Part shown: positions 42,123 to 51,000 of the stretch, in pieces | Layout: each line of letters opens with the position of its first letter | How positions within the stretch are numbered: the stretch's first letter is position 1 | Source: Halopseudomonas pertucinogena | Lineage (GTDB): Bacteria; Pseudomonadota; Gammaproteobacteria; Pseudomonadales; Pseudomonadaceae | Length of the DNA stretch: 64,000 nucleotides | Assembly: GCF_014646575.1 (NCBI RefSeq) | Contig: NZ_BMNN01000006.1 | Coordinates: 1-64,000 of the forward strand | Direction: 5' to 3' | Notes under the pieces: model-generated | Database searches by the model: none | Told to the model about the DNA's origin: nothing | What the model saw: the letters and a program-made list of their open reading frames with translations, nothing else | Position numbers and translations under genes: made by a program

Positions 42123-42497
42123 ATGACCGACTTCATCACCGCAGCCGATGTAAACACCCTGCTTGGTCCTGGCTGGGCCGGCGGCGGTGATGAGACACTT
42201 GCCGTGACCATGGCCAATGCCTGGTTGACGGCCAAGATTACGCGACCTGTGCCCGAGCCGACCCCGAATGAGGTCAAGCTGGCCGGGGCACAGATCGCAA
42301 AGGAAGCTGCAGCGGGGCGAATCTTCGCTGCAGAGGATCGCGAGGTGGTGAGCACAAGCGTCACCGCCGGGCCGGTCACCACCGCCAAGACCTTCGCCAA
42401 GGGCTCCAAGCCGACCACATCCGGCGAGTCGTTTGCGCTGGCGCTGCTGGCGCCCTGGACTCGGCGGACCGGCACCATGATGCTCAGGAGGGTCTGA
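42123..42497 (+). CDS. Head-tail connector protein (gp6-like)
   Basis: This 124-residue protein (MTDFITAADVNTLLGPGWAG, then a helical region KLAGAQIAKEAAAGRIF) has the size and place of the head-tail adaptor that binds the portal. It starts 3 bp after the previous stop. Assigned from gene order and general pattern. Confidence 0.7.
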   Translation: MTDFITAADVNTLLGPGWAGGGDETLAVTMANAWLTAKITRPVPEPTPNEVKLAGAQIAKEAAAGRIFAAEDREVVSTSVTAGPVTTAKTFAKGSKPTTSGESFALALLAPWTRRTGTMMLRRV

Positions 42498-42498
42498 C

Positions 42499-42915
42499 AT
42501 GAGCCTACGCGCTGAAATCCTCGACGGCATGGCCGAGGCGGCTGCGGTGGTTGCTGAAATCGGCGACCTGGTGACGCTGGAAGTCTCAACGCCGGGCGGC
42601 TACGACCCGGTAACCGGTGTGACCACGCCGGGTGAAATCAAGACCCAGCTGGCCCGGGCCATCCTCGACAACTACAACCTGCAGTCGTCCGGTACCCAGT
42701 TCGCCGACGGCACACAGATCTTGCGGGACGACAAGAAGCTGTTCCTGCCGGCCATGCAGGATGTGGACATCACTGGAGCAATGAAGCCGCTCGACTGGGC
42801 GCCGACCTTGGAAACGAAGGTGACCGCAGCAGGCCAGCTCTGGAAGGTCATTTCCATCCAGACCATCAATCCCACCGGTGACCTGCTGGCGTACGAGCTG
42901 CAAGTGAGGCGCTGA
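42499..42915 (+). CDS. Head closure/stopper protein
   Basis: This 138-residue beta-rich protein (DLVTLEVSTPGGYDPVTGVT, later LETKVTAAGQLWKVISIQTI) resembles stopper proteins that plug the connector. It overlaps the next gene by one base. Assigned chiefly from order and size. Confidence 0.72.
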   Translation: MSLRAEILDGMAEAAAVVAEIGDLVTLEVSTPGGYDPVTGVTTPGEIKTQLARAILDNYNLQSSGTQFADGTQILRDDKKLFLPAMQDVDITGAMKPLDWAPTLETKVTAAGQLWKVISIQTINPTGDLLAYELQVRR

Positions 42916-43310
42916 TGAGCTTTTCAGGTGATATGCAGCGGTTCATCACCAAGACGACCACCGCGCACAACACGATTGCCCGGGTGGCCACTCTTGAGCT
43001 GTTCAGTGGGGTGATCCGTGCCACGCCGGTGGACACGGGCCGGGCGAGAGGCGGCTGGCAAACCGGCGTCGGCAGCGCCCCGAAGGGCGATAACAAGCGA
43101 CTGGACAAGACGGCAGCTGAGCCGCTGGCAGAGGTGGAGCGCAATACGCCGCCCGGAGCCGGTCAGGTGACCTATCTGGCAAACAACGTGCCGTACATCA
43201 TGAATTTGGAGCAGGGCACGTCCAGGCAGGCGCCGGAAGGCATGGTCCGCAAAAACATGGACCGGGTCCAGAAGATGGTCGACGCGGCCATCCGCAAGAA
43301 CAGGGTTTAA
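42915..43310 (+). CDS. HK97 gp10-like neck/tail-completion protein
   Basis: This 131-residue protein has the gp10 family pattern: IRATPVDTGRARGGWQTGVG near the N-terminus and NNVPYIMNLEQGTSRQAPEG followed by a C-terminal helix. Such proteins complete the neck between connector and tail. Confidence 0.88.
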   Translation: MSFSGDMQRFITKTTTAHNTIARVATLELFSGVIRATPVDTGRARGGWQTGVGSAPKGDNKRLDKTAAEPLAEVERNTPPGAGQVTYLANNVPYIMNLEQGTSRQAPEGMVRKNMDRVQKMVDAAIRKNRV

Positions 43311-43327
43311 CCCCAAGAGCACCAGAG

Positions 43328-43351
43328 CCCCGCCATCGAGCGGGGTTTTTT
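43328..43351 (+). terminator. Terminator after the gp10-like gene
   Basis: Stem CCCCGC (43328-43333) with GCGGGG (43340-43345) followed by six T. It would end the head transcript before the KilA-N insertion. Confidence 0.85.
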
Positions 43352-43391
43352 ATGCGCCATGCCCGGCGCGAAACCACGGAGTCCTCATCAG

Positions 43392-43458
43392 AAAGAGTCC
43401 TGGAGAGCATCAGCTGTTGCTCTGTGGGGCTGATGTTTCTGGGCAACAGGACTCTTTT
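43392..43458 (+). terminator. Nested-hairpin terminator/leader before the KilA-N gene
   Basis: An 11-bp outer stem AAAGAGTCCTG (43392-43402) with CAGGACTCTTT (43447-43457) encloses an inner stem CATCAGC (43408-43414) with GCTGATG (43429-43435). The outer stem runs into TTTTT, giving a branched terminator-like RNA just 17 bp before the KilA-N start. Confidence 0.7.
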
Positions 43459-43474
43459 TCATGAGGAAACTGTG

Positions 43475-43972
43475 ATGAGCAATATCATCCCCTTTCACTA
43501 TCAGGGCCGGCCGGTACGATTCAATAGCGATGGCTGGATCAATGCTACTGATATAGCCACCCGTGAGGGGCGGAGGGTCGATAAGTGGTTGGCGACCCAA
43601 GAAACACAGGAATATATCAGCGCCCTGATGCGACATTTAAATACCCCGAAAAAGGGGGATTTGATTCAGGCCCGGCGCGGGCGCGGTGGGGGTACTTGGC
43701 TCCACCCGAAACTATCCGTCGCTTTCGCTCGCTGGATATCGCCAGACTTTGCTGTCTGGTGTGACCTACATATTGACGCACTGCTGCGCGGCGAGCTCAC
43801 GGAGAAGCAGCAGTTCGACCGAGCCTGCAAGCGGCTTTCCGATGCCAAGGATGTCGCCAGTCTGAGCGGCAGGGAGTTGGCCAAGTTCCGATGGGCAAAG
43901 CCAGCCCTTGAGCGCGATGTCGACCACTGGCGCCGCCAGCTACAGCTAACTCTGGGGCTGGACGCGGCATGA
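43475..43972 (+). CDS. KilA-N domain protein inserted in the tail region
   Basis: This 165-residue protein is almost entirely a KilA-N domain: VRFNSDGWINATDIATREGR, VDKWLATQETQEYISAL, then GGTWLHPKLSVAFARWISPD and FAVWCDLHIDALLRGE. It should bind DNA. It is bracketed by a terminator and a nested hairpin, consistent with a cargo gene; its end nevertheless overlaps the next tail gene by 4 bp. The ATG at 43475 has GAGGAAA. Confidence 0.88.
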   Translation: MSNIIPFHYQGRPVRFNSDGWINATDIATREGRRVDKWLATQETQEYISALMRHLNTPKKGDLIQARRGRGGGTWLHPKLSVAFARWISPDFAVWCDLHIDALLRGELTEKQQFDRACKRLSDAKDVASLSGRELAKFRWAKPALERDVDHWRRQLQLTLGLDAA

Positions 43973-44385
43973 GCGAAATCAAGATCAACGCCGCGCTGGT
44001 GTCTGCCTACCTGGCCTGCGGGGTGATGCCCCGGGAGCGCACGGCCTTCGAAGGGGTCGGATTCACACCAGTGGCCGGCCAAAGCTGGGCGCGGATCACC
44101 GACCTGCCAAGCTCGAACGACCCGGCAGGCCTCGGCCGGCATGCACCCGACGAGCGCCTGGGCATCCTGCAGATTGATCTGTTCCATCCGAAGGGCACCG
44201 GCACTGCCCCAATTCTGGGGGATGCCCAGTGGGTGCTGCAGTACTTCAACAAGGGTCGCCGGCTTGAGTACGACGGACAGGTCGTGAAGATCCGCAAATC
44301 CCAGCGCAGCCAGATCAGGACGGAAGAGCTCTGGCAGTCAGTGAGCGTCGACGTTCACTACATGGCTTGGACGTTCCCCCAGTAA
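43969..44385 (+). CDS. Tail terminator-like protein (DUF4128)
   Basis: This 138-residue protein begins INAALVSAYLACG and ends with a beta pattern (EELWQSVSVDVHYMAWTF). The core RLGILQIDLFHPKGTGTAP is typical of DUF4128/tail-completion proteins that cap the tail tube before head joining. Order (connector, neck, this, tail tube) supports it. Confidence 0.85.
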   Translation: MSEIKINAALVSAYLACGVMPRERTAFEGVGFTPVAGQSWARITDLPSSNDPAGLGRHAPDERLGILQIDLFHPKGTGTAPILGDAQWVLQYFNKGRRLEYDGQVVKIRKSQRSQIRTEELWQSVSVDVHYMAWTFPQ

Positions 44386-44406
44386 CCCACCCGCAGCATC
44401 CGCTTG

Positions 44407-44427
44407 CCCGCCTTGTGCGGGTTTTTT
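44407..44427 (+). terminator. Terminator before the tail tube gene
   Basis: Stem CCCGC with GCGGG (loop CTTGT) and six T, ending 19 bp before the tail tube ATG. Confidence 0.82.
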
Positions 44428-44446
44428 CATTTCTGGAGATCGAAAA

Positions 44447-45355
44447 ATGGCTTACGCACAAGGCGTCAACGAAGACAGCTACATCAAACTGGAAGGCCCG
44501 GACGGCGCCCTGGACCCGGCCACCCCCTGGCAGCCCCTGCGCCTGATCAATAACGGGCTGTCGCAAACCTTCGAAGAGCTGGAGTCTGACGAGAAGCTGC
44601 CCGGCCGCCACACCGCCGAATCACGCCGCGGCGCCGCCAGTGTCACCGGCGATCTGGAAGCCGAGCTGACGTTCGGGACTTTCGACATGCTGCTGGAAGC
44701 CGCTTTCCACGGCACCTGGGAGAGCGACACGCTCCGCACCGGCAGCACCCGCCGCAGCTTCGCCATCCTGAAGCACAACGCGGACATTGGCCGCTGGCTG
44801 ATCTATCGCGGCTGCGAAGCCGGTAGCGTGGCCATCGACTGCCCGCTGCAGGGCAAGATCGGCGTCACCTTCTCGATGATCGGCAAGAAGGAAGAGATCT
44901 ACGCCTTCGACTCCGGCGCCGAGTCCCTGGCCGAGCCTACCGAAACCGTGATGATGACCACCTTCGAAGGTGATCTGCTGGAAGGCGGTACCGGGCTGAA
45001 CCACGCGACCGCCCTGAACATCAACCTGGACAACGGCATGGAGGCTATCTACCGCCTGTTCAGCCGTGACCCGTATGACGTGAAGCTGGGCCGCATCAAC
45101 CTGAGCGGCAGCCTGTCTGCTTACATCGAGGATGACCGGCTCAGGGCCAAGTACCTGGGCGAGACCAAGACCCCGTTGGTAGTGACGTTGACCGACGGTG
45201 ACAACTCGTACCAGATCAGCATGACCCAGGCCAAACTCACCACCGCCACCGAAGAAGGTAGCGGCGACGACCCGATCATTCAGAACTACGACTTCCGAGC
45301 GTTTAACGACCCGACGCTGGATACCGAGATCACCATCACACGGATTGCAGCATGA
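44447..45355 (+). CDS. Major tail tube protein
   Basis: This 302-residue protein reads MAYAQGVNEDSYIKLEGPDG and contains LTFGTFDMLLEAAFHGTWES and LNHATALNINLDNGMEAIYR, the usual pattern of siphophage tail tube proteins (phage_TTP). The extra C-terminal third (from about 210) may be an Ig-like or decoration domain. The start has GGAG and follows a terminator. Confidence 0.92.
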   Translation: MAYAQGVNEDSYIKLEGPDGALDPATPWQPLRLINNGLSQTFEELESDEKLPGRHTAESRRGAASVTGDLEAELTFGTFDMLLEAAFHGTWESDTLRTGSTRRSFAILKHNADIGRWLIYRGCEAGSVAIDCPLQGKIGVTFSMIGKKEEIYAFDSGAESLAEPTETVMMTTFEGDLLEGGTGLNHATALNINLDNGMEAIYRLFSRDPYDVKLGRINLSGSLSAYIEDDRLRAKYLGETKTPLVVTLTDGDNSYQISMTQAKLTTATEEGSGDDPIIQNYDFRAFNDPTLDTEITITRIAA

Positions 45356-45744
45356 AGCCGAGCGACTTTTTCACCCGTAACAAGGCGAACGAGGGCGAGC
45401 GCATGCCGCTCTCGCTCCCTGATGGCACGCCCACCGATGAATGGCTGCTGATCCGGGGCATTGACTCGGATGAGTTCCGCGCGGCCATGGACGAGCACCG
45501 GAGGGCGGTTCTGGCCAACGTAGCGATCGAGGATGAAGCGGAGCGGGCCGAGAAGAACCGGCAGGCTGGGCTGAAGCTGCACTGCGCGCTGGTGGCAGGC
45601 TGGTCTTTTGAGGCGGAGCTTACGCCCGAGGCAGTCGAAGAGCTGTTTCGTGAAGCGCCGCACCTGGCTATCGAGGCCGACAACTTCGCGTCGGATCGCA
45701 AGCGTTTTTTTCGGAAAGGCTCGGCGAGCTCAGCGAAGGACTGA
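45352..45744 (+). CDS. Tail assembly chaperone G
   Basis: This 130-residue product of the zero frame is the lambda gpG counterpart, which coats the tape measure during tail assembly. The sequence (MKPSDFFTRNKANEGERMPL, LLIRGIDSDEFRAAMDEHRR) is typical of this family. Seven consecutive T at 45705-45711, in phase T TTT TTT, form a slippery site 33 bases before the stop. A paralogue lies at 47620. The ATG overlaps the tail tube stop by 4 bp. Confidence 0.93.
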   Translation: MKPSDFFTRNKANEGERMPLSLPDGTPTDEWLLIRGIDSDEFRAAMDEHRRAVLANVAIEDEAERAEKNRQAGLKLHCALVAGWSFEAELTPEAVEELFREAPHLAIEADNFASDRKRFFRKGSASSAKD

Positions 45745-46064
45745 TTGCGTTCGCCGAGCATCAGCTGGGGCTGCTGAAGCCGGCCGGGCCAAAGCCGAAG
45801 AAAGGGCCGGACAAGCGCATCACCATTCGAGCCCAGCTGGAAGCGATAGCCAAGAAGACCGGCAAACGGCCGGCCAGGCTGGATGGCCCGCCGCTACCGG
45901 ATGAGGTCGCCTATATCTGGCAGTGGTATTGCTCGGCCAGGCCGATAGATTCGCTGGCCGAGCTGAAAGCATGGGCCGATTTGCACGGGCGCAGGCTCAA
46001 GCCACACGAGATCGACTTGATGCGGCGACTGGCCTCGGCTGAGGATCGGGTGGCTGCACAATGA
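45711..46064 (+). CDS. T extension of frameshifted tail chaperone GT
   Basis: No separate start is present. After a -1 slip on T TTT TTT the ribosome would read 117 further residues in frame from 45711 to the TGA at 46062-46064, giving a 237-residue GT fusion. The extension has the expected T-domain pattern (LPDEVAYIWQWYCSARPID, KAWADLHGRRLKPHEIDLM). The fusion binds tail tube protein in lambda; the ratio of G to GT is set by slippage. Confidence 0.88.
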   Translation, partial: SERLGELSEGLIAFAEHQLGLLKPAGPKPKKGPDKRITIRAQLEAIAKKTGKRPARLDGPPLPDEVAYIWQWYCSARPIDSLAELKAWADLHGRRLKPHEIDLMRRLASAEDRVAAQ

Positions 46065-46079
46065 TCGTCGCGGCTTAGC

Positions 46080-47057
46080 TCATGCTTGGCCGTTTTCATT
46101 TTTTTTAAGCGCAGGGGCTCGACGAGCCTCTTGCCTTCTCAGCAGCTCCCTCGCCTTCGGAAGTCTGGCAAGTATCGCTTGTGAGCGGGCGCTCTGATGC
46201 ACCAATGCCGCCTGGCTAGACTTGCCTCTGGTTTGAATCCGGTAATCATCAACAATTGCTTGCCATTGAGCGCAGATGTCTATCTCGCTAGCGTAGTCTT
46301 TGGCCTTGCGATGGAGGATGGCGGCACGCTCAAAATAAAATGGCGCGGCGCAGGCTCGATCGCCTTCCGGCTGGCCCCAATAGGTGTCGGACTCAGCTTT
46401 GCAGCACTTCAACATGACATCCAGATCGTTCTTGCTTTGTGCTGCGTATTCATAGGTCGGTTTACCTGCGACCTTTGCGACGCCGCTAGAGGAGCAGCTC
46501 TGCCGAATAGGCGTGCGCCCGGGTTTGCGCTGTGCATCATGCTCCCTGACAATTTCGGTCCAATGCCTTCCAGGTTTTACTGGTTGATCATTGATCAGAG
46601 CCTGAACTCGAGCAGCGTTTGCTTCGATCTCAACGCGCTCCCGAGCGAGTTGGGCCAACTCTTTCGACGCAGCCGCATGCTCCCGTAGCTTTCTGATCAG
46701 CTGAGCGAGGAGAACAAGGGGAATAACGAATGCGGTGAGTGCAGCAAAGAACGAAATCGCGCCGGAAAAACTTACCCACAAACAGATGGCCAGAATCTCA
46801 ACCGCTATCGCAGCGATGGTTCTTTCTATTGGAGAATATTCGCGAGGCGGCGCCGAAACCCGTCTTCTCCCGGCAGGCTTATACAGGTGAGTCGCGGACA
46901 AACCGGTGCCAGGTATGCTAGCGGTAACTCTTGTGCCACGCTTACTCAGGTTAACGGTTGCTCCGCGCACCCCAATGGAGGTGCTGATTCCTTTCTTGCC
47001 GAAGTTTACCCGGACACCGGGTATGATTTTTACGCTCTTCCTGAATCGTATGGCCAT
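46080..47057 (-). CDS. DUF4236 membrane protein, cargo gene on the opposite strand
   Basis: This 325-residue protein starts with the DUF4236 motif (IPGVRVNFGKKGISTSIGVR, about 13-32, then ASIPGTGLS), followed by two hydrophobic spans (about 80-125), a coiled coil (130-155) and a C-terminal domain with several cysteines and TPR-like helices. It is the only minus-strand gene within the tail cluster and lies between the two chaperone paralogues, so it is a typical cargo insertion expressed in the lysogen. Function unknown. Confidence 0.8.
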   Translation of the reverse strand: MAIRFRKSVKIIPGVRVNFGKKGISTSIGVRGATVNLSKRGTRVTASIPGTGLSATHLYKPAGRRRVSAPPREYSPIERTIAAIAVEILAICLWVSFSGAISFFAALTAFVIPLVLLAQLIRKLREHAAASKELAQLARERVEIEANAARVQALINDQPVKPGRHWTEIVREHDAQRKPGRTPIRQSCSSSGVAKVAGKPTYEYAAQSKNDLDVMLKCCKAESDTYWGQPEGDRACAAPFYFERAAILHRKAKDYASEIDICAQWQAIVDDYRIQTRGKSSQAALVHQSARSQAILARLPKARELLRRQEARRAPALKKNENGQA

Positions 47058-47204
47058 CAGAGCCTCCCTTGCTGATGTGCTTTCACGAAACGCTTAACGC
47101 TATCATCAGGCCATTAGGTCCGGAACTGGCTGTGCATACAGGCAGCATGTCGTGGGATGGCGGCGGCTGCTTTGGTATGCTCAAGCTTTTCGGGGAGGGA
47201 AGGT

Positions 47205-47561
47205 ATGCGATTTTCAAGGATTGCCGTATTGGCCGTACTGCTAGCCAGCCAGGCCGGGTGCAGCGAAAGCCAGACGCCCGAGCAGCGTGCGCAGGCGACG
47301 TGTGAAGACGAGCATGATGCTTTCTGGATCTCACAGGATTTCGTAAAGCGAGCCCTCAAGGCGCCGAGCACTGCGGAGTTTCCAGCTACGATGCGCAATG
47401 ACGGTATCCGCTCCAACTACCTGGGCGACTGCGTCCATGAAATCTGGGCTTATGTTGACTCGCAAAACAGCTACGGAGCGATGATCCGCACCACCTATTA
47501 CGCGAAAGTGCAAAACCGGAAGGGAACCGATAATTGGAGCCTTCTGGATCTCAAGCTTTAA
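47205..47561 (+). CDS. Small lipoprotein-like cargo protein
   Basis: This 118-residue protein has a signal segment (MRFSRIAVLAVLLASQAGCS) with Cys19 in a non-ideal lipobox (QAGC). The mature domain contains the pattern DFVKRALKAPSTAEFPAT (about 44-61) seen in a widespread family of small exported proteins of unknown function. It is divergent from the DUF4236 gene across 147 bp, which must contain their promoters, and is followed by a terminator. Possibly a lysogenic surface protein. Confidence 0.75.
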   Translation: MRFSRIAVLAVLLASQAGCSESQTPEQRAQATCEDEHDAFWISQDFVKRALKAPSTAEFPATMRNDGIRSNYLGDCVHEIWAYVDSQNSYGAMIRTTYYAKVQNRKGTDNWSLLDLKL

Positions 47562-47581
47562 CTGCACCTGATTTGGAACAG

Positions 47582-47602
47582 ACCCGCTTCGGCGGGTTTT
47601 TT
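47582..47602 (+). terminator. Terminator after the lipoprotein-like gene
   Basis: Stem ACCCGC with GCGGGT (tetraloop TTCG) and a T-run, ending 17 bp before the ATG of the next tail gene. Confidence 0.88.
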
Positions 47603-47619
47603 ATTGCCCAGAGGAAAGC

Positions 47620-48000
47620 ATGAAAAAAGAAGATTTCTACACCGTCCCGAAGGCCAACGCCGGCATTAAGCTGCCACTCCTCAAGGAAGACGGCTCTGAT
47701 TCAGGGCAATGGCTGCTGGTGCGAGGCACCGATTCCGATGCGTTCCGCAAATCCAGCTTTGAGTCATCCCAAGCAGTAAGCAAGCTGCCGGAAGACATGG
47801 ACGACTGGGAGCGCTCAAGAGCCATCGACGAAGTGATCCTGAATGACCTCGTCGCACTGGTTGCCGGGTGGTCATTCAAGGAGGCGTGCACGCCCGATGC
47901 TGTACGCGAGTTTCTCAAGAACGCCCCGCAAATCGCCGCGGCAATTGATCAGGTCGCTGCAGACCGCACGAAGTTCTATGGCGCGAAGCCTGCCAAATAA
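47620..48000 (+). CDS. Second G-like tail assembly chaperone (paralogue)
   Basis: This 126-residue protein aligns end to end with the G chaperone at 45352: MKxxDFxTxxKAN, then the shared block WLLxRGxDSDxFR, then ALVAGWSF and a C-terminal A-P-x-A-x-x-A-D-x-x-A-x-D-R motif. It has no poly-T slip site and no frameshift extension. It lies 26 bp before the tape measure, the usual chaperone position. It may be a duplicate that competes with or tunes the G/GT ratio. Confidence 0.85.
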   Translation: MKKEDFYTVPKANAGIKLPLLKEDGSDSGQWLLVRGTDSDAFRKSSFESSQAVSKLPEDMDDWERSRAIDEVILNDLVALVAGWSFKEACTPDAVREFLKNAPQIAAAIDQVAADRTKFYGAKPAK

Positions 48001-48026
48001 CCCCAGAACCCCGATGGAGCATAGTG

Positions 48027-51000
48027 ATGACTGAGTATGCGAAGTTGGTCGTCGCTGTCGACTCGACTCAAGTCAAGAGGTCCACCGATGACCTGCGCGG
48101 GCTGGCTGTCGAGTCAAGGAGGGTGGAAGGTGCCGCCGGCGCGCTGAAATCGGCCTTGCGCCCCCTCGCTGGCATTTTCGCCACGCTCAAGGTGAGCCAG
48201 CTGGTTCAAGAAACCACCTTGCTGAGCTCACGCTATGGCGAGCTGGGCATTGTAATGGAGGTGGTGGGCCGAAACGCCGGGTACAGCCGGCTCGAGCTGG
48301 ATGCACTTGAGGATGGGCTCAAGCGCACCGGGATCTCCGCTATCGAGTCGCGCAACAACATTGCTCGGATGATCTCGGCGAACATTGACCTGGCCAAAGC
48401 AACCGAGCTGGCTCGGCTAGCACAGGACGCTGCGGTAATCGGCGGCCTGAACTCGTCTGACGCGTTCCAGCGGCTGGTGCGAGGTATCCAGACTGCAGAA
48501 ATCGAGACGCTGCGCAATATCGGGCTGAACGTCAGCTTCGAGCGCAGCTATGAAGAGCTGGCGCAGCAGCTCGGCAAAACCGCCAGCGAGCTGACCGAGC
48601 TGGAGAAAGTGCAGGCACGCACCAATGGTGTGCTGCAGGCTGCTCCGAATATCGCGGGAGCTTATGAGGCCTCGCTGGATAACGCAGGGAAGGCGCTGCG
48701 TTCCAGCACTCGATATCTGGAGGATTTCCAGGTAAAGCTGGGGGAAGCGACCCAGCCGGCCTTCGCGAAGGGTGTCGAAGCGTACTCTGATTCGCTCAAG
48801 TTTCTGTCCCAGAACGTGGATGGCGTCATTCAGGTGCTGGAAACAGGCCTGTATGTCGCCCTGGCGCGGGGCGCTACTGCGATAACAACCAGCACCACAG
48901 CAATGGTGCTGCAGGCCGCCCAGCAAGCCAAATCGAACCAGCTGACCGCCCAGGCTGCTGCGTTTGAGGTACGTAAAGCCGAGGCTGCTAAGGTCAGTGC
49001 GCTTGCGGAGCTGAACAAAGCGCGAGCAACCGAAGCGGCTGCACTGGCCACCTTGGCGCAGAACCGGGCGGAGCAGCAGCGTTTTGCCCTGCAGGTCGCG
49101 CTCGCCAAGGGAACTGCCGAATACGCTGCGCTGAGCAGTGGGCTGGCTACAGTGAACCGCAACCTGGCTGCGTCCGAACAAGCAGTCGCCGCGGCAACCA
49201 GTGCGCGCACTGCAGCAACGGCAGCTGCTGCCGGAGCTGCCGCCACACTGAGTAAGGCATCGGCTGCGGCCGCTGCTGCAAACACCGCTGCTGCCGCATC
49301 CAGTGCCACCCTCGCAGGGGCCATGCGGGTCGTCACAGGCGTGGGCGGCCGCCTTCTCGGGCTGCTGGGTGGCCCTGTAGGGCTCCTCTTCACGGTCGGC
49401 GCGGTTGCCTTGTCATTTGTCGATTTCTCCGACAAGGCTGACGACGCAAAACGCTCCACCGATCGCTTGAGCGGTAGCCTGGATCGGCTCCGCACTACTG
49501 CCGAAATCGCCGAGCAGCGCTTTGCTGGTGCAACCGCAAACCTCGGCCGGATGAACAAGGCCGAAGTGGAGCAGGTCGCTGAGCGGCTGCAATTGGTAAT
49601 GCGCCGCGAGGAGCAGGATCTCAAGCGTTTCCAGCGCCTGTATGAGGCCGGCAACAAGGGCATTACCCGTGGCTTGATACAGCAAAAGCAGGACAATATC
49701 GCTGCCATCAAAGAGCAGCTTGAGGTCCTCGGGGCTGCTACAACCGAGCAGGAGAACGCCAGCACCAAGGAGGGACAGGCGTACATCAAGCGCCTCAATG
49801 AGCAGCTCGTGATGCTCGGCGCTATTACTGAGGAAGAAAAGGTAAGGGCCCAGATTCGCGAGGGCTTAATCAAGGTCAGCCCGGCTGAGCAAGAGCGGCT
49901 TCTCATAATGGCTCGAGAAATCGATGCCAAGAGAGAGCTTGAGGAGGCGGATGATCGTCGCAAGCGGTCTCTCGAAGGGTTGGCCTCCACCTATCAGTCG
50001 ATCGCCTCCAACCTGCATCGCGAAATCAATCTGCATGAAGATGCTGGCGAGGTTGCAAAGCTTCGTTATGAGATCGAGAACGGCAGCCTGCAGGGGTTGG
50101 CGACCCGGCAAATCCAGTATCTGGAAGGTCTTGCTCGCGAACTCGACGCCAAACGCGACCTGACCGAGCAGGAGCAGCGCCGAATTGAAATCCTCCGCGA
50201 GTCCGGCCAGTTGCGCGCCGCCAACGATGCTCAATTTGAGCTTGAGTATGCAGCCAAGATTGCTGAATACGAGAGACAGGGCAATCAGGAAGCCTTGCAG
50301 CGACTGGAGACACTCAGGCGCATTCGGGAAGTACAGCTTGCCGCTGATCAGGCGCCAGGGACGGTGGAAGGGGTTTCCCAAGCGCCGCGTAGCCAAGGCA
50401 TTGATGCGATGTTTGGCGGTGCCACAGGCGAACTTCTCAAGCTGCAGGAGCAGGCTGCTGAGCTGGAAGCATGGCGCCAAACCGAGCTGGAGAAGCAGCA
50501 AGGGTTTCTCGAGGCGAAGGCGATCAATGAAGAGGTCTACGCCGAGCGCGTTCGGAATATCCACGAGCAGAACCAGGCGCAGCTCGCCAACCTTGAGCAA
50601 GCCCGTACTCAGCTGGCGCTGGCATCGACGGAACAGTTATTCGGCAGCCTCACAAGCATGGCCTCCACATTCGCTGGAGAGCAGTCCGGTATCTACCGAG
50701 CGATGTTCGCTGTCCAGAAGGCGGCCGCCATTGCGCAGTCAATCATTGCTATCCAGCAGGGTATTGCGATGGCCGCAGCGAATCCGTGGCCGGCCAACCT
50801 GGGGGCGATGGCATCGGTGGCTGCGGCGACCGCCGGCATTGTGAGCAATATTGCATCTGTCCAGAGCTTCGACGGCGGCGGTTATACCGGCAACGGCCCG
50901 CGGTCCGGCGGACTGGACGGCAAGGGCGGCTTCATGGCCATGGTCCATCCCCAAGAGACCATCATCGACCACACCAAGCAGAAGCCCGGGAGAGCCGGCG

